The translations under genes and the position numbers were made by a program. From an uncultured Bacteroidota bacterium (lineage in GTDB: Bacteria; Bacteroidota; Bacteroidia; Flavobacteriales; Flavobacteriaceae), in the NCBI GenBank assembly GCA_902598525.1, contig CACKBZ010000002.1:62001-126000 (forward strand): a stretch of 64,000 nucleotides of DNA, in the 5' to 3' direction. Positions within the stretch are counted from its first letter, which is position 1. Each line of letters opens with the position of its first letter. Shown piece after piece: positions 52,604 through 61,348 of this stretch. The notes below the pieces were generated by a model that was given only the letters and a program-made list of their open reading frames with translations, had not been told where the DNA came from and ran no database searches.

Positions 52604-53535
52604 TGATTTATAAATTTAGTTATTGTTCTTTTGATTTTCTTGGAGTATACTTTATGGTCAGTACTATTTTGTATGTTCTCTAAATTAGTCATAAAAAATT
52701 CTTTTAAACTTACAGTCATAAAAAATTTATTTACGTCTACTGTTCTTGTTTTATGATTCTTGTGACTTAATCCTTCATTAATAAAGATTACCTTTAGGCC
52801 CATAGCTAAGGCAGGTAAGGCGGCATGGATTCTGGAAGTAATTATAATCTTACTTCTAGCAATTTCTTTCAACATGTCATTGGCAAGCTTAAGTCCTTGG
52901 TTATGAGATGAAATTTTTCTTTTTGTTGTTTGATGGTATCTCTTAACTGCTATTTTTTGATTGCGTAAGTGATTTTCAAAAGATTGCTTCTTTATCAGAT
53001 ATTTAACTTTATGTATTGGGTATTTAATCAGTGATACAAGTATGCGATATATTGAGCTAAAGTCAATCGACGGGTTTAGCCTGTCGAATGCCCCTATTAC
53101 AATAACTCCTTCAGGTTTAGTTTTATTAGTTTTGTATTTATCTCTGTCAAAAGTTGTCGTTATACAGGATGAATGGTATGATTTAATTCCATTTTTTTGA
53201 AGTAGATTTTGAGTATAAGAGTCTCTACATCCAATAGGTTCATGTTGTTTTAAATAGTTTAATGATTCTGGTTTCAATAGCTCTTTCTCTGCAGAAGGAT
53301 TAATATGAAAAGAAATAAATAATGGAGATATATTATTGTTTGGTGGCCAATTTTTAGGATTTTCCATAAACCAGCCATTGATGATTGTCTTTATCTTAGA
53401 ACCTTGTAATTTATGAAGCCCCTCTCTATCAAGAACCTTGTAATTTATCGGGTGGATCATGTCAATTACGGCCTTGGTTTGAATATAATCCCCAATATTT
53501 CTTGAACCAATATATCCTAGTACACCTATCTCCAA
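52600..53535 (-). CDS. Polysaccharide pyruvyl transferase family protein
   Basis: 311 aa. MEIGVLGYIGSRNIGDYIQTKAV and the C-terminal IIITSRIHAALPALAMGLKVIFIN are the two signature blocks of PS_pyruv_trans (CsaB/WcaK-like). These add pyruvate ketals to sugars in exopolysaccharides or cell-wall glycans. It lies between purD and a GT4 gene, 1 nt from the latter. Acceptor unknown. Confidence 0.85.
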   Translation of the reverse strand: MEIGVLGYIGSRNIGDYIQTKAVIDMIHPINYKVLDREGLHKLQGSKIKTIINGWFMENPKNWPPNNNISPLFISFHINPSAEKELLKPESLNYLKQHEPIGCRDSYTQNLLQKNGIKSYHSSCITTTFDRDKYKTNKTKPEGVIVIGAFDRLNPSIDFSSIYRILVSLIKYPIHKVKYLIKKQSFENHLRNQKIAVKRYHQTTKRKISSHNQGLKLANDMLKEIARSKIIITSRIHAALPALAMGLKVIFINEGLSHKNHKTRTVDVNKFFMTVSLKEFFMTNLENIQNSTDHKVYSKKIKRTITKFINQ

Positions 53536-53536
53536 A

Positions 53537-54580
53537 TCAAATATTTTTTTTTATTTTTTCAATTCTTGAAGCAAGGTTGAATTTTTTCTTTATTCTTTTT
53601 CTGGCATTTTTAAACTCCTTTGTTCCAATATTAGAATTTATGAAATCTGCTACTTCCGTAAGGTCTTTTTCTATATCAAATAAAATTCCTGTTGAACCAA
53701 TAGCATCAGGTATACCAAATACTTTTGATCCTATTGGCACACAGCCACACAACATTGCTTCACATAGTGAGTTAGGTAGTCCCTCCAATCGTGATCCCTG
53801 AAAATAAAACTTCGACTTTTGATATAAACTCTTAATTTGAAGCTTATTCTGAACTCCAAGAACCTTAACGTTTGGTTCTAACTTAATATAGTCTGATATA
53901 TTTATTCCAGATTCTCCTACAATCAAAAATTCTTTGTTAGGAAGCAAAGAAGCCAACTTATTAAAGTTATTTAAGCCTTTAATATTGATAACTCTTTTAT
54001 CTGAAAAAAAAGCAACTGTTAGAATTCCAGATTTTTCAATTGATTCATCATAATTCCAATATCTTGAATCATAACCTGTATTTATCTCTTTTATTTTAAG
54101 TGACTTATTTTGAATGAAATTTTCAACTCCTGATGTAATATTAAATTTTCTGGACGCTTCATCACAACCTTTAATAAGTGACTTATGAACTACCCATATT
54201 TCTGATACTAAGCTATAGTTTAGTCTTGCTATTTTAGATCTTATGTTTTGTTTAAAAAATACACCGTGATTGTTTTCGGCATCAACAATTGCATCATAAC
54301 CGCCTACAATAATAACAGATTTTTTAAAAAAAATCTTTGATATAATAATAGGTATTAAAGTGTGATAATCGTTAAACCAAGAAATAACAATTTTGGAAGT
54401 AGGTATATACAATAAAGACTTAATCAGTTCTTTAGTTCTATTGAATATAAAATTCAATGTGCTTTTCTGTGGACTTGATAGGATTCTATAAACATTATAA
54501 CCTAGTGCCTGAAAAATATAAATATCTGATTTAACAAAACTTCTGTTTACTGAGTAACTAAGTGTAATGTTTTGTTTCAA
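53537..54580 (-). CDS. Glycosyltransferase, GT4-like
   Basis: 347 aa. INIKGLNNFNKLASLLPNKEFLIVG begins the second domain and FQGSRLEGLPNSLCEAMLCGCVPIG is the E-x7-E donor motif of GT4. Cytoplasmic. It overlaps the GH3 gene by 4 nt and is followed by the pyruvyltransferase-like gene, so both probably modify the same surface glycan. Donor and acceptor unknown. Confidence 0.85.
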   Translation of the reverse strand: MKQNITLSYSVNRSFVKSDIYIFQALGYNVYRILSSPQKSTLNFIFNRTKELIKSLLYIPTSKIVISWFNDYHTLIPIIISKIFFKKSVIIVGGYDAIVDAENNHGVFFKQNIRSKIARLNYSLVSEIWVVHKSLIKGCDEASRKFNITSGVENFIQNKSLKIKEINTGYDSRYWNYDESIEKSGILTVAFFSDKRVINIKGLNNFNKLASLLPNKEFLIVGESGINISDYIKLEPNVKVLGVQNKLQIKSLYQKSKFYFQGSRLEGLPNSLCEAMLCGCVPIGSKVFGIPDAIGSTGILFDIEKDLTEVADFINSNIGTKEFKNARKRIKKKFNLASRIEKIKKNI

Positions 54581-56070
54581 GTGCTTATTGTTTTTAATTT
54601 ATCTGCAATTTTCCTATCATTAGATAACCTGGGCACTTTATTTTGACCACCTAGTCTTCCCTCGGATTTCATATATTGATTAAATCCTCCTCTTATAACA
54701 GAAATCACCTCAAGGCTTTTTATTATTTTTCCATCAATTAAATCTTTATAGTATATATTAAGCCTAGTCATCTCTTTATCTAACGCTTTGGAAAACGCTA
54801 ACATGTCTTTAGGTAAACTTTCAAACTCCACATACCACTCATGATGAGGAAGCATTTCTTTCGGATTTATGTTAGGAGCAACAGTAAACTCTCTAATTGC
54901 AACATTGTGGAGTTTTGTTGCTGTCTCCATTGCCTTCTCAACTTCTTCAGAAATAACATGTTCACCAAAGGCGGATAAAAAGTGTTTTATTCTCCCTGTT
55001 ACAATGATTCTAAATGGTTCTAATGAAGTGAATTTAATTGTATCTCCAATATTATATGACCATAACCCCGCTGATGTTGATATTATCAGAAGATAGTTTA
55101 CGTTAAGTTCAACATCTTTTAAAGATATCCTAGCTAAGTTTCCTTTTAAGAATTCTTCTACTTTTATAAACTCATAAAAAATATCATTGTTAAGTAGCAA
55201 TAGGAGGTCTGTTTGACCTTTGCCAAATTGATCTTGATAGCCAAAAAAACCCTCAGAGGCAGGGAAAGTAGCAAGGGTGTCTATCTGTTTACCGAAAAGT
55301 TTATCAAAAATTTTTCGATATGGTTCATAACTAACTCCTCCATATACGTATAATGAAAGATCTGGGAAGACCTCCGAAATTGTTTTTCCTTCACTTGATA
55401 CAATTTTTTCAAAATACATTTGTACCCAAGATGGAATCCCTGCAATAATTGTCATCTTTTCTCCTATAGTTTCTTGAATTATAATATCTACTTTTTTCTC
55501 CCAGTCCTCAATACAATTAGTTTTCCATGATGGTTTTCTATTTTTAAGGAAAAGTTTTGGGATATAGTGTGCGCTTATACCTGAAAGTCTACCATGATAA
55601 ATTCCATTTTTCTTCTCTAATTCAGGACTACCCTGAAGAAACATTTGTTTTCCCTTTAGGAGGGTAAAGTTTTTTGTTTTTACAAAGTAATTAAGTAATG
55701 CATCTCTAGCAGATTTTATATGTGTTTTTATAGACTCCTTAGTTATAGGAATATATTTTGCACCAGAGGTTGTTCCACTAGTCTTTGCAAAATATAATGG
55801 CTTTCCAGGCCAGAGAATATCTTTATATCCCTCTACAGCTTTTTCTATATAAGGTTTAAGTTGCTCATAATCCCTGACTGGGACTCTTTTTTGATATTGT
55901 TCATGAGAATAGATATTTTGAAAGTCATGCTTTTGCCCAAATTCTGTTTTCGAGGCACTCTTAATTAATTTTTTGAATGTTTTATTTTGACTTTGTATAG
56001 GTTTACTAATCCACTTTTTATTTCTTGTATTTACGAAATATGCAAAAATTATGGCAATTACTGTTTTCAT
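54577..56070 (-). CDS. GH3 auxin-responsive-promoter family ligase
   Basis: 497 aa member of the adenylate-forming GH3 family. Motifs: YFAKTSGTTSGAKYIPIT (ATP loop), YVYGGVSYEPYRK, TLATFPASEGFFGYQ, and DKEMTRLNIYYKDLIDGKI in the C-terminal lobe. In plants the family links amino acids to hormones; in Bacteroidota it is common, and its substrate is not known. It follows the M23 gene directly (no gap) and overlaps the GT4 gene. Confidence 0.88.
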   Translation of the reverse strand: MKTVIAIIFAYFVNTRNKKWISKPIQSQNKTFKKLIKSASKTEFGQKHDFQNIYSHEQYQKRVPVRDYEQLKPYIEKAVEGYKDILWPGKPLYFAKTSGTTSGAKYIPITKESIKTHIKSARDALLNYFVKTKNFTLLKGKQMFLQGSPELEKKNGIYHGRLSGISAHYIPKLFLKNRKPSWKTNCIEDWEKKVDIIIQETIGEKMTIIAGIPSWVQMYFEKIVSSEGKTISEVFPDLSLYVYGGVSYEPYRKIFDKLFGKQIDTLATFPASEGFFGYQDQFGKGQTDLLLLLNNDIFYEFIKVEEFLKGNLARISLKDVELNVNYLLIISTSAGLWSYNIGDTIKFTSLEPFRIIVTGRIKHFLSAFGEHVISEEVEKAMETATKLHNVAIREFTVAPNINPKEMLPHHEWYVEFESLPKDMLAFSKALDKEMTRLNIYYKDLIDGKIIKSLEVISVIRGGFNQYMKSEGRLGGQNKVPRLSNDRKIADKLKTIST

Positions 56071-56928
56071 CTAGAATTCAATATAGCTCTCTGGATCAAC
56101 TGCTTCTCCTTGAAACCAGAGTTCGAAATGTAAATGTGGACCTGTAGTCAGTTCTCCTGTATTTCCTGTAAATGCAATTATTTCACCTGTTTCCACCATC
56201 TCTCCTTGAGACTTAACTATTGAGGCATTGTGTTTATATATTGATGTAAGGCCATTTAAATGCTCAACAATTATTACATAACCGGTTTCAGTTGTCCATT
56301 CAGAGAAAATTACAATTCCTTCACTTATAGAATGAACAGGAGAGTTTTCAGGCATTATAATATCTACTCCATAGTGTTTATTATCTATGTCAAAGCCAGC
56401 TGAAAGATTACCATTCACTGGGGGAAATAAAACTGTTGTAAATCTTTGTCCTGAAATATCGAGTGCATTGTACTTATCTTCCTCCTCTACCAAGATCCTT
56501 AAAAGAGAATCCTCAGCATTTGGTTTAATTAGGTCAAATTCAATAGAATTATTTTGGGATCTTATACTATCTTGGCTCATATCCTCAAAGGATATATTGC
56601 CTGCTAATAAATCTCTAATTGAATTTAGGTACCTTGTTTGAGTAATATAGAGCATTTCTAATGAGTCCAGTTTTAATGCATTTTCAACTGAACTTTCCCT
56701 TAACTCTACACTTGTGTAACCTCTAAAGTATTCTTTCAATGGTGTAAAGTAAATTACCAAGAAAGATGTTGCAAGCATAAGGCCAAAAACAAAAACCACG
56801 GTTATTAATATGCTTGAAGTTGATGATGAAAGGAGTTTTTTCTTCTCCAATGTTTTTTCATTGACCAGAAGAATGTGAAATCTGGTGGAAAGCTTTTCAA
56901 TTAAGGTGTTTTTTTTCTTTTTTTGCAT
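56071..56928 (-). CDS. M23-family peptidoglycan endopeptidase, membrane anchored
   Basis: 285 aa. An N-terminal transmembrane helix (residues about 35-60) and a short coiled coil precede the M23 domain. Zinc ligands are present: DNKHYGVDIIMP (HxxxD) and GPHLHFELWFQG (HxH), so unlike the EnvC-like protein it should be active. It cleaves peptide cross-links in the periplasm. First gene of the run M23-GH3-GT4-pyruvyltransferase-purD. Divergent from tatA. Confidence 0.93.
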   Translation of the reverse strand: MQKKKKNTLIEKLSTRFHILLVNEKTLEKKKLLSSSTSSILITVVFVFGLMLATSFLVIYFTPLKEYFRGYTSVELRESSVENALKLDSLEMLYITQTRYLNSIRDLLAGNISFEDMSQDSIRSQNNSIEFDLIKPNAEDSLLRILVEEEDKYNALDISGQRFTTVLFPPVNGNLSAGFDIDNKHYGVDIIMPENSPVHSISEGIVIFSEWTTETGYVIIVEHLNGLTSIYKHNASIVKSQGEMVETGEIIAFTGNTGELTTGPHLHFELWFQGEAVDPESYIEF

Positions 56929-57002
56929 TAATGCAAATATATGTATAGTTAATTAGAAGTTATTATCTGGAGAATAAATTCATATTACAAAAAATAATTC
57001 TT

Positions 57003-57010
57003 TAAATTTG
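57003..57010 (+). promoter_or_regulatory. Candidate -7 box (TAAATTTG) for tatA
   Basis: Exact TAnnTTTG, 11 nt before the tatA ATG, in the 93-nt divergent gap. No matching -33 at 17-23 nt. Confidence 0.35.
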
Positions 57011-57021
57011 TTTCAGGAACA

Positions 57022-57195
57022 ATGTTCCTTAAAAACTTAAGTATGATAGGTGGACCTCAAATTATTCTAATAATTATTGTTGTTCTTCTACTTTTTGGTG
57101 GCAGAAAAATTCCTGAGCTTATGAGAGGACTTGGAAGCGGAATTAAGGAGTTTAAAAAAGCTACAAAAGAGGAAGAAGAAGAAACAAAAGAATAG
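57022..57195 (+). CDS. tatA: Twin-arginine translocase subunit TatA
   Basis: Too short for the ORF track: 57 aa from ATG 57022 to TAG 57195. One N-terminal helix ([22 protein letters not shown]) followed by the amphipathic helix [18 protein letters not shown] and an acidic tail, exactly the TatA/E layout with the FGxxKIPEL hinge. It forms the pore for folded proteins with Arg-Arg signals, such as the aminotransferase at 19-20 kb. No tatC is in the window. A shorter start at 57043 is possible. Confidence 0.93.
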   Translation: MFLKNLSMIGGPQIILIIIVVLLLFGGRKIPELMRGLGSGIKEFKKATKEEEEETKE

Positions 57196-57199
57196 AATT

Positions 57200-58186
57200 C
57201 TAATTTACTAGCTTCATAGTAGTTATTATAGTGTTTAGCTCAAACATATAATCTCTTTTGCTCTCTGAAGGTGCAAAGGAAAACCCTTCAATCACAATGT
57301 TTCTTTTATTTAAAGTGTCTTTAATGATATAGTTTACATAAGGGCCTGCCATAAAGTCGTTTTGAACCTCCCATGTTCCTTTAGTTAGTATGGCTTCAAG
57401 ATTATTTACTCTAGTTTTATAATAATAAGGTAAATATGCTCTTTCAGTTATCATATATGAGCCTGGAACTCTTCCGGGAACGTAAATTTTTCCAATTGAA
57501 TCTCTTATTGCAGGTATTCTTTCCTCAATTTTTTTAAGATCTATTTCTAAAGGTAAAGAATAAGCTATAATGTTTAAATGTCCTTTATAAACCTCCTTTT
57601 CAATCCAAATAAAATTAGTTGTGTCTTTTACAGTTTTATATGCATCTGGGAAAATCATAGATATACCAAACCTATCTGCTAATTCATTGTCTTTATTTAG
57701 AGCTTTAGACATTCTTCTGATCTTTTCTAATCTTTCATTCTCATTAATTGATCTTAAAAGAAGATCTTTATTCTCATCGAAGTAAAACTTCATAACTTCT
57801 TCATCTTCTCCTGTAATAAGACCTGCTATCTGAGGTCTTGCCCACAAATTTTTAATCAATCTAAAACCTTGATTGGATGTGTCTTTTTTGAAAAAAACTA
57901 TATTTCTTCCACTTCTAGCAAATCCTGTAAAAATAGATGGGTCAAGATGATACAAATCATATTTTGGCTCATCAAAAGGAAGACCTTCATATGGCTCCAT
58001 TAATATATTTCTTACATCCGTTCCTAATGATTTGCTCCATAAAGCTTGAGGCATAACTACGGTTAATGCATTAATATTTCCACTTGATTCTGGAACGTAA
58101 GCATTTGAACCATTAGAATTGCATCCCCCTAATAGGCCAAAAATCAAAAAAATCAATATGGTTTTATAAAAAGATTTAATTCTCAT
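57200..58186 (-). CDS. DUF4837 lipoprotein
   Basis: The track start (58324) lies inside pgk; the ATG at 58186 gives MRIKSFYKTILIFLIFGLLGGC, a good lipoprotein signal (Cys22), so 328 aa. The body (ALTVVMPQALWSKSLGTDVRNI, GRVPGSYMITERAYLPYYY) is recognisable as DUF4837, a Bacteroidota family of unknown role. Starts 11 nt inside the end of pgk, so co-translated. Convergent with tatA, 4 nt apart. Confidence 0.87.
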   Translation of the reverse strand: MRIKSFYKTILIFLIFGLLGGCNSNGSNAYVPESSGNINALTVVMPQALWSKSLGTDVRNILMEPYEGLPFDEPKYDLYHLDPSIFTGFARSGRNIVFFKKDTSNQGFRLIKNLWARPQIAGLITGEDEEVMKFYFDENKDLLLRSINENERLEKIRRMSKALNKDNELADRFGISMIFPDAYKTVKDTTNFIWIEKEVYKGHLNIIAYSLPLEIDLKKIEERIPAIRDSIGKIYVPGRVPGSYMITERAYLPYYYKTRVNNLEAILTKGTWEVQNDFMAGPYVNYIIKDTLNKRNIVIEGFSFAPSESKRDYMFELNTIITTMKLVN

Positions 58187-59369
58187 TAAGCAATGCTTTA
58201 ACTCCGGGAAGAGTTTTACCTTCCAGGCTTTCCAAAAGGGCCCCTCCTCCTGTTGAAATATAGCTAACCCAATCTTCTTTTCCAAGTTTTTTAAGTGCTG
58301 CGATTGAGTCGCCACCACCAACAATTACGTTCACCCCAAGAGTTTTGGCTTCTTTTAATGAATTACAAATTGATCTAGTCCCTTCTAAAAAAGCCTCTTT
58401 TTCAAAAACACCTACAGGTCCATTCCAAAAAATTGTTTTACTTGATAAAATTAATTGATTAAATTTCTCAATTGTTTTTGGTCCGATGTCTAAACCCATC
58501 CACCCGCTGCCAATCTTATTTGAATCAAAAATTTTAATCAAATCATTCTGGTTAAAGTCTGTTGACGCTTTTATATCATCCGGTAGAATAATTTCTTTGT
58601 TTAAAGTTTTTGCAATCTCTAGAATTTCTTTCGCATTTTCTATTAAATCATCTTCAATCAAAGACTCTCCTATTTTTCCTCCCTGTGCAGCTATAAACGT
58701 ATATGCCATTCCTCCACCAATAATTATTTTATCTACTTTTTTAATTAGATTATATAAAATGTTTAGTTTGCTTGAGACCTTAGCACCTCCTAAAATTGCA
58801 AGAACTGGTTTTTCTCCTTGATCTGCAATTTGACTAATTGCTTCAAGTTCTTTTTGTAATAATTTCCCAACATATTTATCCTTTGGAAAATACTTTGCAA
58901 TTACAGCAGTAGATGCATGCTCTCTATGACAAGTTCCAAATGCATCATTTATGTAAAGGTCTCCTAGTCTTGATAATTTTTCTGCAAACAACTTATCTCC
59001 ACCCGTCTCTTCTTTATAAAATCGTAAGTTTTCCATCAATATAATTTCTCCCTGTTGTAGTTTTTTTGTTGCTTGTTCAGCTTCTTCTCCAATACAGTCT
59101 GGAAAAAAAATAACAGGTTTATCTAAAGTCTTTGAAACAGGACCTAAAATATTTTTAAGTGACAAGTTCTCATCTTTTCCTTTAGGCCTCCCAAGATGAG
59201 AAAGTAGAATACAGGAACCTCCATTATCAATAACAAAATTGACTGTCTCCTTTATTGCCTCAATTCTGGTATAATCAGTAACCTCTTTTTTTTCATTTAA
59301 AGGAACATTTAAGTCGACTCTAATTATAGCTTTCTTATTGTTAAGTTTTTGATTTTGTAAGAGATTCAT
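58176..59369 (-). CDS. pgk: Phosphoglycerate kinase
   Basis: 397 aa. RVDLNVPLNEKKEVTDYTRI, LLSHLGRPKG (triose-binding), ILGGAKVSSKLNILYNL and VIVGGGDSIAALKK (nucleotide loop) are all intact. Glycolytic step from 1,3-bisphosphoglycerate with ATP formed. It overlaps the DUF4837 gene by 11 nt. Upstream is a -7 box merged with a 12-bp palindrome, in a divergent gap with holB. Confidence 0.98.
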   Translation of the reverse strand: MNLLQNQKLNNKKAIIRVDLNVPLNEKKEVTDYTRIEAIKETVNFVIDNGGSCILLSHLGRPKGKDENLSLKNILGPVSKTLDKPVIFFPDCIGEEAEQATKKLQQGEIILMENLRFYKEETGGDKLFAEKLSRLGDLYINDAFGTCHREHASTAVIAKYFPKDKYVGKLLQKELEAISQIADQGEKPVLAILGGAKVSSKLNILYNLIKKVDKIIIGGGMAYTFIAAQGGKIGESLIEDDLIENAKEILEIAKTLNKEIILPDDIKASTDFNQNDLIKIFDSNKIGSGWMGLDIGPKTIEKFNQLILSSKTIFWNGPVGVFEKEAFLEGTRSICNSLKEAKTLGVNVIVGGGDSIAALKKLGKEDWVSYISTGGGALLESLEGKTLPGVKALLNEN

Positions 59370-59380
59370 GTTAATATTAT

Positions 59381-59396
59381 TTTGTCGACAAAGATA
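59381..59396 (-). promoter_or_regulatory. Candidate pgk promoter box TATCTTTG merged with palindrome TTTGTCGACAAA
   Basis: On the minus strand TATCTTTG (TAnnTTTG) runs directly into TCGACAAA, so its TTTG is the left arm of a perfect 12-bp palindrome (59381-59392). It ends 11 nt before the pgk ATG. The layout matches that upstream of atpB. A repressor or activator overlapping the promoter is plausible but unproven. Confidence 0.45.
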
Positions 59397-59414
59397 TAAT
59401 ATGATATATATTTG
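59381..59414 (+). promoter_or_regulatory. Candidate holB promoter (TTTG-N22-TATATTTG)
   Basis: TTTG at 59381-59384 (also the left arm of the palindrome) and TATATTTG at 59407-59414 are 22 nt apart, longer than the 19 of the two best promoters. The ATG follows only 3 nt later, so the transcript would have almost no leader. Confidence 0.4.
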
Positions 59415-59417
59415 AGT

Positions 59418-60515
59418 ATGAATTTAGATAGAATTTTAGGCCAGCATGAGATAAAAGAAAAAATCTACAATTCTATCTTAAATGAGTCTTTTCCACAGTC
59501 AAAAATTTTAGTTGACAGAGATGGTTATGGTGGTTTGAATATGGCTGTTGAAATTGCGAAGTCTATTCTAAAAAATGACTCTTCTTTTCAAGGTGATATA
59601 TATGATCATCCTGATCTTCATTTTTCTTTTCCTTCTTTTGCTTCAATAAAAGATGATGAAAATGTTTATTCTGAATGGTTGTCGTTTTTAAAAGAAAACA
59701 CTTTTGGTGATTATCAAAAATGGTCAAGCTATATTGGAAATACCGTGTCTCAAGGCTCAATAAAAGTCTCTGAAATTGAAAAGGTGCAAAAAAAATCTTC
59801 ACTAAAATCATACTTAGGCGGGAACAAAGTTTTTATTTTTTGGGGAGCTGAAACTATGATGCCACAAACATCAAATAAGCTCTTAAAAATTCTAGAGGAA
59901 CCCCCTGTTAATACATACTTTATTTTAATTACTTCAAGCATTCAAGCTATTCTCCCAACTATAATTTCTCGTTGTCAAATTTCAAACTTAAGTCCAATAA
60001 ATAAAGTAGATCATACAAATTATATTAGAGAAAACTTTCCTGGTGTTAACCACGATTTAATTGTGAACACATCGAGAGGAAGTGTAGCAAGATCATTGAG
60101 TTATATGGATGAGGAGTCTGATTCTATATCCCATGAAAAGAACTTTGTTGAATGCTTAAGGTTCGCCTTTTTAGCTAAAAAAAGTAAAGGTGCAATTCTT
60201 GATCTTACAAAATGGTCTGAAAAAATTGCCTCTATTTCTAAAGATCAGCAAAAAGATTTTTTAAGCTATTGCTCATATCTTATTAGAGAAGCCATGTTGG
60301 TTAGCTATAGTTCCAAGAATTTGGGATCCTTTTCTTCAAATACTAATTTTAAAATTGATAAACTTTCCCCTTTTATACACAGCTCTAATCTTATTGAAAT
60401 AATATCATTAATAGAAGATTGTCATTATTCAATTTCAAGAAATGTAAATTCTAAAATAGTGTTCACCAATTTTGCTATTACCCTTACTAAACTTATAAAT
60501 AAAGAAGAGAGTTAG
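59418..60515 (+). CDS. holB: DNA polymerase III subunit delta prime (HolB-like)
   Basis: The track starts at TTG 59412; the ATG at 59418 (MNLDRILGQHEIKEKI) is preferred, 365 aa. The fold is a clamp-loader ATPase remnant: SKILVDRDGYGGLNMA replaces the Walker A, KVFIFWGAETMMPQTSNKLLKILEEPPVNTYFILITSS contains the LLKILEEP motif shared by delta prime and DnaX, and ILPTIISRCQ is the sensor/SRC motif. It helps load the sliding clamp. Convergent with the methyltransferase gene (4-nt overlap). Confidence 0.92.
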   Translation: MNLDRILGQHEIKEKIYNSILNESFPQSKILVDRDGYGGLNMAVEIAKSILKNDSSFQGDIYDHPDLHFSFPSFASIKDDENVYSEWLSFLKENTFGDYQKWSSYIGNTVSQGSIKVSEIEKVQKKSSLKSYLGGNKVFIFWGAETMMPQTSNKLLKILEEPPVNTYFILITSSIQAILPTIISRCQISNLSPINKVDHTNYIRENFPGVNHDLIVNTSRGSVARSLSYMDEESDSISHEKNFVECLRFAFLAKKSKGAILDLTKWSEKIASISKDQQKDFLSYCSYLIREAMLVSYSSKNLGSFSSNTNFKIDKLSPFIHSSNLIEIISLIEDCHYSISRNVNSKIVFTNFAITLTKLINKEES

Positions 60516-61348
60516 TCTTTCGTAAAGACGTAGAAGGATGAGGAATAGTTAGTAGAAAAAAGTGCGAAAAGGTTTGATATTAACCCTATAATCAATCCAT
60601 TCAATGTGCCAAATGGATTATTCCTGTTTTTCTCTGATAAAATAGAAACATAAAAAGAATCAAAAATTAATGGTTTCCTATAATTATAAATAAAACCTTG
60701 CTTTTCTATAAAGTTAATTAAGCTTTCATGATTAAAATGATAGAGATGACGAGGGACATCGAAGCCTGCCCAACACTCTTTGTAGTGCTTTGAGTCATAG
60801 CTATCGATATTTGGTACAGCAACTACCAAAGATCCTTTGTTTTTTATAGAATTATAAATGGCTTTAATCGATGAATCTAGATCTGGTATATGCTCAATTA
60901 CATGCCACATCATTAGCGTATCTACCTGATTTTCAAGTGTTTGATAACTATTCGGCTCTGATTCATCTAATTTCTTTACAAGGGGGTCGTAGGTCATTGT
61001 TTTGATCTGTAGTTGGTTTAAATATTCTGCAAACCTACCATCTCCTGAACCATAATCTAAAACTATCTTGTTTTTGTTAATGTGATTTTTTAGATTCTTT
61101 AATTTGTATCTAAACATGATCTTTTGAACAAATAAATATAAAAAGCCAAAAAAACCCTTTTTTTCTTTATGCGGAATATATTTTTCAGACGAGTAATAAT
61201 ACTCGTGGTTATGATTCTTATCTAAAAAGGTCCAAACTATTCCAGAATTATTGTCTTTATATAGTTGAAAAAGATCACCTGACTTTATATAGTCTTTTAC
61301 TTTAAAGTGTTTATGGTCTTTTTTAAAGATCTGTTTCACGTGGAACAA
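60512..61348 (-). CDS. Class I SAM-dependent methyltransferase
   Basis: 278 aa. SAM site KIVLDYGSGDGRFAEYLNQL and post-motif DTLMMWHVIEHIPDLDSSIKAI, typical of Methyltransf_23. It ends in a hydrophobic segment (LNGLIIGLISNLFALFST) that may bind the membrane. The first codons (MFHVKQ) are encoded by the near-perfect parS site, so the start is constrained. Substrate unknown; it lies next to mnmG. Confidence 0.88.
   Translation of the reverse strand: MFHVKQIFKKDHKHFKVKDYIKSGDLFQLYKDNNSGIVWTFLDKNHNHEYYYSSEKYIPHKEKKGFFGFLYLFVQKIMFRYKLKNLKNHINKNKIVLDYGSGDGRFAEYLNQLQIKTMTYDPLVKKLDESEPNSYQTLENQVDTLMMWHVIEHIPDLDSSIKAIYNSIKNKGSLVVAVPNIDSYDSKHYKECWAGFDVPRHLYHFNHESLINFIEKQGFIYNYRKPLIFDSFYVSILSEKNRNNPFGTLNGLIIGLISNLFALFSTNYSSSFYVFTKD
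61332..61347. other. Near-consensus parS site (ParB-binding), 15 of 16 bases
   Basis: TGTTTCACGTGGAACA differs from the consensus parS TGTTTCACGTGAAACA at one position. It lies at the 5' end of the methyltransferase gene and next to the mnmG stop. It would nucleate ParB spreading. The mismatch breaks the perfect dyad. Confidence 0.8.

Noticed and set aside
57200-58324. Longer version of the DUF4837 ORF
   Set aside because: The extra 46 codons lie inside pgk and precede a good lipoprotein signal at 58186.
59489-59497. TTTTCCACA, one mismatch from a DnaA box, near the parS sites
   Set aside because: Single copy inside holB coding sequence, with no cluster or AT-rich unwinding element and no dnaA; not evidence of oriC.
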